NCBI GenBank assembly: GCA_016935885.1 | Contig: JAFGQA010000321.1 | Coordinates: 1-10,193, forward strand | Source of the DNA: Phycisphaerae bacterium | Lineage (GTDB): Bacteria; Planctomycetota; Phycisphaerae; UBA1845; UTPLA1 | Direction of reading: 5' to 3' | DNA: 10,193 nucleotides | In this document: in pieces, positions 6,672 through 10,193 of the stretch | How the letters are laid out: each line of letters opens with the position of its first letter | Position numbering within the stretch: the stretch's first letter is position 1 | The notes under the pieces: generated by a model | What the model was told of the DNA's origin: nothing | Seen by the model: only the letters and a program-made list of their open reading frames with translations | Databases searched by the model: none | Position numbers and translations under genes: made by a program

Positions 6672-8366
6672 CTACAAGGAGCCCCGACGAGCCTTGTGGC
6701 ACGGGCATCCCGCTCGCGTCGACACGACCGAGTCAAGACACGCCGCAAGCTGTCCCGCCTGATACTCCCGCGTGTATTCTCGCAAGCTTTCTGCGGAACG
6801 GCTCGCCTTCAACGTCCCCGCCAGCCAACGCCCGTACAGGTCCCTCAGCGCACGGGCAATGCCCTCCACGTCCTCCGGATCGCACAGCCACACACCGCCA
6901 AACCGGCGAAGCACACATGCCGCGGCACCCTCCAACGGTACCACCGCAAGCACCGCCTTACCGCTACCCAGACACTCATAGACCTTCGTCGTCGTGTCGT
7001 TCTCGCCGCCTGGAACGCGAGGCAGAATAATGACGTTCACATCCGCCGAGACCATCGCACGCATCGCCGCCGCGTGGGAGAGCATTCCCACGTACTGCAG
7101 CGTGCCGTTGTCCGACGGTCGCTTCAGTTCATCGACGTGAGGCCCCGGCCGACCCGCGAAATCAAACCGCGTGTGCTGCCGGCTCCCAGGCACCTCGTCC
7201 AGAAAGCGCCGAAAACCATCGAGAACCGTGCACGGACTGCGCGTCTTGTACAACGAGCCCGCATATAGCAAACAAAACTGATTCCGCGGCGCCTCAACAC
7301 ACCCGGCCGGAAAATCAGCCGCGTCAAAACCATTCTGAATCGTCAGGAACTTGCGTGCAGGCGCGTCGGCGTATCGCGACACGAATCGCCGCGTCATATA
7401 GTCGTTCACGCTGATCACGCAAGACGCACGGCGAACCACCGCCGCCTCCGCTGCTCGAACCAGCCTGCGGCCCCAGTCCGTCTGCCATTGCCGCCAGTGG
7501 ATGTACTCCACCCACGGATCGCGAAAATCGACCAGCCACGGCCGGCGCAGGATCGACTGTAACGCCAACCCGACCATGTGGTCGCTGAATGGCATGCCGC
7601 TCGAGAAGATTGCGTCAAACCGATACTGCCGATGCAGCGACAACGCCAACTTCACTACCGCCGGCAAACGCCAGATGCCCCGGTCCGGAAACGCGAACCG
7701 ATCGTGCAAACGCTGAAAACGCCACTCGAGCGCACCCGTCCACCACCGCCCATCAAGGCCAAGCCGCCGTGTCACGCGCGCCAGGCGCATGGCACAGTAC
7801 CTGGCCACATACCCGGGCCAATGATCCACCACCGGGCCCAGACGATGGACCGCCAACCCGTCGGGCAGGTCTGACAGGCTGTCCAGGTCCGCGGCCCTGC
7901 GAACGTCGTGCGACGAGACCTCGCCTTGTCGCTGCGCCCCCGTGATGACAACCGGCTTCCACCCAAACCGGCAGACGTACCTGACGAACTTCCGCACCCG
8001 AATCGCCCCCACCGACGCCACGGGCGGAAACCGGCTCGCCAACACCAGCACCGTCCTCTCGGCATCTGCTCGGCGCGGTCTTCCCTCCAGCTCCGGTGTC
8101 TGGGCGGCCCGTGCCGTTGTAGCCCGGCCATCGTGCAACCGCTCGACTGCACCGCCCTCGACCACCGGCGCGCCGATCCCGCTCGCCCATTCAATGGAAG
8201 CCTCGGCTTCACCGCGTTGAACATCCACGCCAGACAATCGCATCTCCCTCATGTCCCATATCCGGCCGCATCCCTTGTATCGAGCGGGGTAAGTCCAAAC
8301 TGAAGTGATATCGGAGGCCTCGGAACAAAACCCAAAGCTCGGCTCGCCGTCTGGCGCCCCCACCAC
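6672..8366 (-). CDS. GT-B glycosyltransferase (GT4-like), start uncertain
   Basis: A glycosyltransferase of the FPP...R type, 564 aa from GTG 8366. The conserved part begins near residue 104 with TVLVLASRFPPVASVGAIRV, then SSGMPFSDHMVGLAL (about 255-269), WLVDFRDPWVEY (about 277-288), IQNGFDAADF (about 343-352), LLYAGSLY (about 366-373), LQYVGMLSHAA (about 423-433) and TTKVYECLGSGK (about 459-470). The donor-domain Glu (YE) is present. It is paralogous to the gene at 2885-4468. The first 100 residues lack family similarity and contain a Gly/Arg/Ala stretch (HDGRATTARAAQTP). GTG 8366 fits operon spacing (9 nt after the upstream stop) but has only a weak GGGAG site; ATG 8252 or 8243 would shorten the extension yet still leave about 60 residues. 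The C-terminal tail overlaps palindromic repeat copy b. Donor and acceptor unknown. Confidence 0.87.
   Translation of the reverse strand: MVGAPDGEPSFGFCSEASDITSVWTYPARYKGCGRIWDMREMRLSGVDVQRGEAEASIEWASGIGAPVVEGGAVERLHDGRATTARAAQTPELEGRPRRADAERTVLVLASRFPPVASVGAIRVRKFVRYVCRFGWKPVVITGAQRQGEVSSHDVRRAADLDSLSDLPDGLAVHRLGPVVDHWPGYVARYCAMRLARVTRRLGLDGRWWTGALEWRFQRLHDRFAFPDRGIWRLPAVVKLALSLHRQYRFDAIFSSGMPFSDHMVGLALQSILRRPWLVDFRDPWVEYIHWRQWQTDWGRRLVRAAEAAVVRRASCVISVNDYMTRRFVSRYADAPARKFLTIQNGFDAADFPAGCVEAPRNQFCLLYAGSLYKTRSPCTVLDGFRRFLDEVPGSRQHTRFDFAGRPGPHVDELKRPSDNGTLQYVGMLSHAAAMRAMVSADVNVIILPRVPGGENDTTTKVYECLGSGKAVLAVVPLEGAAACVLRRFGGVWLCDPEDVEGIARALRDLYGRWLAGTLKASRSAESLREYTREYQAGQLAACLDSVVSTRAGCPCHKARRGSL
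6698..6718 (+). repeat. Short palindromic repeat, copy b (gene junction)
   Basis: Reads GGCACGGGC-ATCCC-GCTCGCG, a decayed copy: the left arm is perfect against the consensus and the right arm has lost pairing. It occupies the last codons of the upstream glycosyltransferase gene (tail STRAGCPCHKARRGSL). In the other frame it gives MPVPQ, the same peptide flavour as other copies. Confidence 0.6.
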
Positions 8367-8375
8367 GACCGCTCG

Positions 8376-9770
8376 CTACTCCCGCCAAGCCTGGACATCC
8401 CCCCTGAACATCACCGCGAAGGGAGACCGGACACCACGTTGCTCCCCGGTGGCGTCATGCTTGGCGCTTGTCGCTCCAGCCCGTGTGGTCGAACCAGACC
8501 GTGCCTCATCCGTGCTTCGGCCGAGCCGAAGCTTGCGCTCTGAGCGCGACACCGATGTCGTCGAACCGATCGCCGCGGGCACGGGCAAGCCGAGCACCAC
8601 CCTCTCGTACCGCTGCAACGTCTCCGCCCAGCCGTAGTACGTGGCCACACAGCGGTAGCCCCCGTCGCCGATCTTGTCGCAAAGGCCGTCGAAACGGCAC
8701 AATTCGATGACCTTCTCCGCGAACGTATCCGCTTCACCGGCCACCAGAATGTTGTGCCCGGCCTCGACCTGCAAGCCCCCCGCCACAGCCGGTGTCGCCA
8801 CAACGGGCCGACGCATGGCCATTGCCTCCAGGACCTTGTTCTGTAGCCCCCGGGCAATCTGTAGCGGCGCCACCATCACGCGAAACCGGGCAAGGTATTT
8901 CCGCGGGTCGTCCACCTCACCCGTCACGCAGACGCCCGCCACCCGGGCCAAACGCCTCACGCGCCACGTCGGACGCCTGCCGACGATCAATAGCCTCGCC
9001 TCCGGCGATTCCGCGAGGATCCGCGGCCAAACCTCCTCGACGAACCAGCACATACCCTGCACATTGGGCCGATAATCCATCGCTCCAAGGAAACCAACCA
9101 CAGGCCCCTGATCAGAAGGCGCGGCAGGCCTCGACGCGCACATCGTGGTCCCGTTTGGGATGACGTGCAGTCTGGAACACCGCTCCCCGGGATCCAAGAT
9201 CTCCCGCTCACGGTCGGCAATCAACACCGTCGCGTCAAACCTCCTGACGCATTCCTTCTCGAACGCCCGCAGCCGACCTCCTTCGCCCTTGTAGGCCCAC
9301 GACATCAGGAAGCCGGCGTCGCGGCCGTAGTCCAGCCATTTCTGGCTGTCCACGTCACACAGATCAAGCACACGCCGCTTCGCCGGAAACTCCAGCGCGT
9401 ACGGCGCCATGCTTGCGGAAAAAGCCACCACCACGTCGAACTCAACCGCGGCCGCCCATCGCGACAGACTCACCAGCATCCGCTTGTCACGATAGACCGC
9501 CGTCGTCAACGGCGATCCTGCCAGCCATCCTCGAGCCGCGCGAATCACCGCCGCGCGCTTGCCCCACGGCAACGCGATCACACCGGCGCACCAGCGATCC
9601 AACGCCCGCGCGTGTGTCGCATCCCGGGCCGAGTCCACGAAGCACGCGCAATATACGTTGTGTGACAGGGCAAGGTGATCCAATTGATGAAATGTCCGGA
9701 TCTTGTCCCCCTTGTCAGGCGGGAACGGCACACGGTTCGTCAAGAAAAGGATGTTCTTGCGTCGTTGCAA
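8376..9770 (-). CDS. Exosortase-associated sugar transferase, GT-B (TIGR03087-like)
   Basis: A 464-aa glycosyltransferase and the first gene of the cluster. The N-terminus NILFLTNRVPFPPDKGDKIR (residues 6-25) with FHQLDHLALSHNVY is highly characteristic of the PEP-CTERM/exosortase-system sugar transferase family TIGR03087. Further blocks are DLCDVDSQKW (136-145), NGTTM (about 206-210), GFLGAMDYRPNVQGMCWF (about 226-243), LLIVGRRPT (about 260-268), VAPLQIARGLQNKVLEAMAM (300-319) and RPVVATPAVAGGL (about 321-333). K312 and E315 fit the donor-binding helix. It starts with TTG at 9770: an in-frame TAG lies five codons upstream and AGGAGG is 11 nt away, so no other start is available there. After the usual end (YERVVLGLP, about 388-396) a 65-residue Ser/Thr/Arg-rich tail follows that looks disordered. 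Family assignment is from remembered motif similarity. The sugar transferred is unknown. Confidence 0.9.
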   Translation of the reverse strand: MQRRKNILFLTNRVPFPPDKGDKIRTFHQLDHLALSHNVYCACFVDSARDATHARALDRWCAGVIALPWGKRAAVIRAARGWLAGSPLTTAVYRDKRMLVSLSRWAAAVEFDVVVAFSASMAPYALEFPAKRRVLDLCDVDSQKWLDYGRDAGFLMSWAYKGEGGRLRAFEKECVRRFDATVLIADREREILDPGERCSRLHVIPNGTTMCASRPAAPSDQGPVVGFLGAMDYRPNVQGMCWFVEEVWPRILAESPEARLLIVGRRPTWRVRRLARVAGVCVTGEVDDPRKYLARFRVMVAPLQIARGLQNKVLEAMAMRRPVVATPAVAGGLQVEAGHNILVAGEADTFAEKVIELCRFDGLCDKIGDGGYRCVATYYGWAETLQRYERVVLGLPVPAAIGSTTSVSRSERKLRLGRSTDEARSGSTTRAGATSAKHDATGEQRGVRSPFAVMFRGDVQAWRE

Positions 9771-9781
9771 AGGACCACGTT

Positions 9782-9787
9782 CCTCCT
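9782..9787 (-). promoter_or_regulatory. Shine-Dalgarno AGGAGG supporting a TTG start
   Basis: AGGAGG on the minus strand, 11 nt before the TTG at 9768-9770. It overlaps an in-frame TAG, so translation of the first gene cannot start further upstream. TTG plus a rather long spacer suggests modest initiation for the leading gene. Confidence 0.75.
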
Positions 9788-9826
9788 AAGCCGGTTCTGC
9801 GGATGTCTGAACAGTGGGGGTGTCAG

Positions 9827-9843
9827 TGGCGGCTTGTCCGCCA
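9827..9843. repeat. Leader hairpin TGGCGG-CTTGT-CCGCCA
   Basis: A perfect 6-bp inverted repeat with a 5-nt loop, about 57 nt upstream of the TTG start and so probably in the mRNA leader. The flanks CAG and GTG partly echo the stem. No U-tract follows on either strand, so it is not a standard terminator. Its form resembles a short dispersed palindrome, but there is only one copy in the window. Confidence 0.55.
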
Positions 9844-9900
9844 GTGCCCGCACGCGTGATGGACGCGCGGGCAGACAAGTACGTGTTTAACGTTCAAACG

Positions 9901-10029
9901 GGGTGGCATGGGTAACGAACGACACGCCCCACAGGGGCCGGTCGTTCGTTACCCGTGAGAACAGGCTCAAATGGATGCCCATGGGTAAGCTCCGCCGCCG
10001 CTGGCGGCTCCGCTTACCCCTGCCACACC
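9901..10029. repeat. Composite nested inverted-repeat element (MITE- or REP-like)
   Basis: The ends are imperfect inverted repeats: GGGTGGCATGGGTAA (9901-9915) against TTACCCCTGCCACACC (10014-10029). Inside are two hairpins. The first is a perfect 14-bp stem GGGTAACGAACGAC / GTCGTTCGTTACCC (9910-9923 with 9941-9954), topped by GCCCC-ACA-GGGGC (9926-9938). The second is GGGTAAGC / GCTTACCC (9983-9990 with 10012-10019), enclosing TCC/TCC internal bulges and GCCGCC-GCT-GGCGGC (9994-10008). Both hairpins start with GGGTAA, so they may be two units of one family in tandem. No coding sequence is inside. Confidence 0.75.
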
Positions 10030-10193
10030 GCTCAACACGTACGCAGACAAGCAGCTCGTAGCACCGGTGGCTGCCAACGGCTCAAACATCACCGGGTCTC
10101 GCTTAGGCGTCGCGCGAAAATAACATGATCGATTGCGCCGCTTGGCCGGCCTGCCGGCTTGCCGTTTGGCGGATCAACCGCTTAAGTTGTTTC

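Larger units (their letters stand above)
9771..10193. other. 423-nt gene-free region upstream of the operon
   Basis: No open frame with coding character is visible on either strand. It contains the ribosome site of the first gene, a hairpin at 9827-9843, a nested inverted-repeat element at 9901-10029 and a GC-rich inverted stretch GCCGGC-CT-GCCGGC at 10145-10158. The operon promoter should lie here, but I see no convincing -35/-10 pair. TTGAAC on the minus strand at about 9893-9898 has no matching -10 box. The other side of the gap lies outside the window. Confidence 0.6.

Noticed and set aside
6634..6708. ATG at 6708 as the deacetylase start
   Set aside because: It lies in a palindromic repeat and overlaps the upstream gene; the GTG at 6633 has a better placed Shine-Dalgarno.
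3578..6718. CRISPR array
   Set aside because: Repeats are irregularly spaced by hundreds of bases, occur in both orientations and lie inside genes.
6660..7268. 202-codon open frame on the plus strand
   Set aside because: Antisense to the glycosyltransferase at 6672-8366; Arg/Thr-rich, no motif.
9871..9900. Sigma-70-type promoter with TTGAAC as -35
   Set aside because: No acceptable -10 hexamer at 16-18 nt; the surrounding DNA is GC-rich.

Overview
The window is GC-rich (above 60% by eye) and carries one cluster of seven genes, all on the minus strand, so transcription runs from about 9770 down to 102. All the assignable products belong to surface polysaccharide (EPS / O-antigen type) synthesis. 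In transcription order they are: an exosortase-associated sugar transferase of the TIGR03087 type (8376-9770), a GT-B glycosyltransferase (6672-8366), a polysaccharide deacetylase (5584-6633), an uncharacterised GT9-like protein (4601-5587), a second GT-B glycosyltransferase related to the first (2885-4468), a GT4 glycosyltransferase (1599-2888), and a polytopic O-antigen-ligase/polymerase-like protein of the TIGR03097 type (102-1592).

Junctions are tight: 9 nt, about 38 nt, a 4-nt ATGA overlap, 132 nt, a 4-nt GTGA overlap and 6 nt. This suggests one operon with translational coupling at two junctions. The first and last genes resemble families known from exosortase / PEP-CTERM loci. I infer that the cluster builds, trims (deacetylates) and ligates or polymerises an extracellular glycan of an exosortase-bearing organism. 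No exosortase, flippase, chain-length protein or priming transferase lies in the window, so the locus probably continues outside it.

The most unusual content is repetitive. A short palindromic repeat, roughly GGCACGGGC-N5-GCCCGTG, occurs five times within about 3.1 kb. One copy lies in an intergenic gap, one spans a gene junction, one encodes the tail of the deacetylase, and two sit in frame inside one glycosyltransferase at places where its paralogue has little or no sequence. A different, larger nested inverted-repeat element (9901-10029) lies in the 423-nt gene-free region upstream of the operon, and simple hairpins occur at 33-54 and 9827-9843.

Taxonomy is inferred only. The high GC, the TIGR03087/TIGR03097-type genes and dispersed palindromes whose translations read like TPVPQ or GRGARAT peptides fit an uncultured planctomycete-like bacterium. 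I cannot confirm this without a search. I found no RNA genes, transposase, CRISPR array or convincing promoter.
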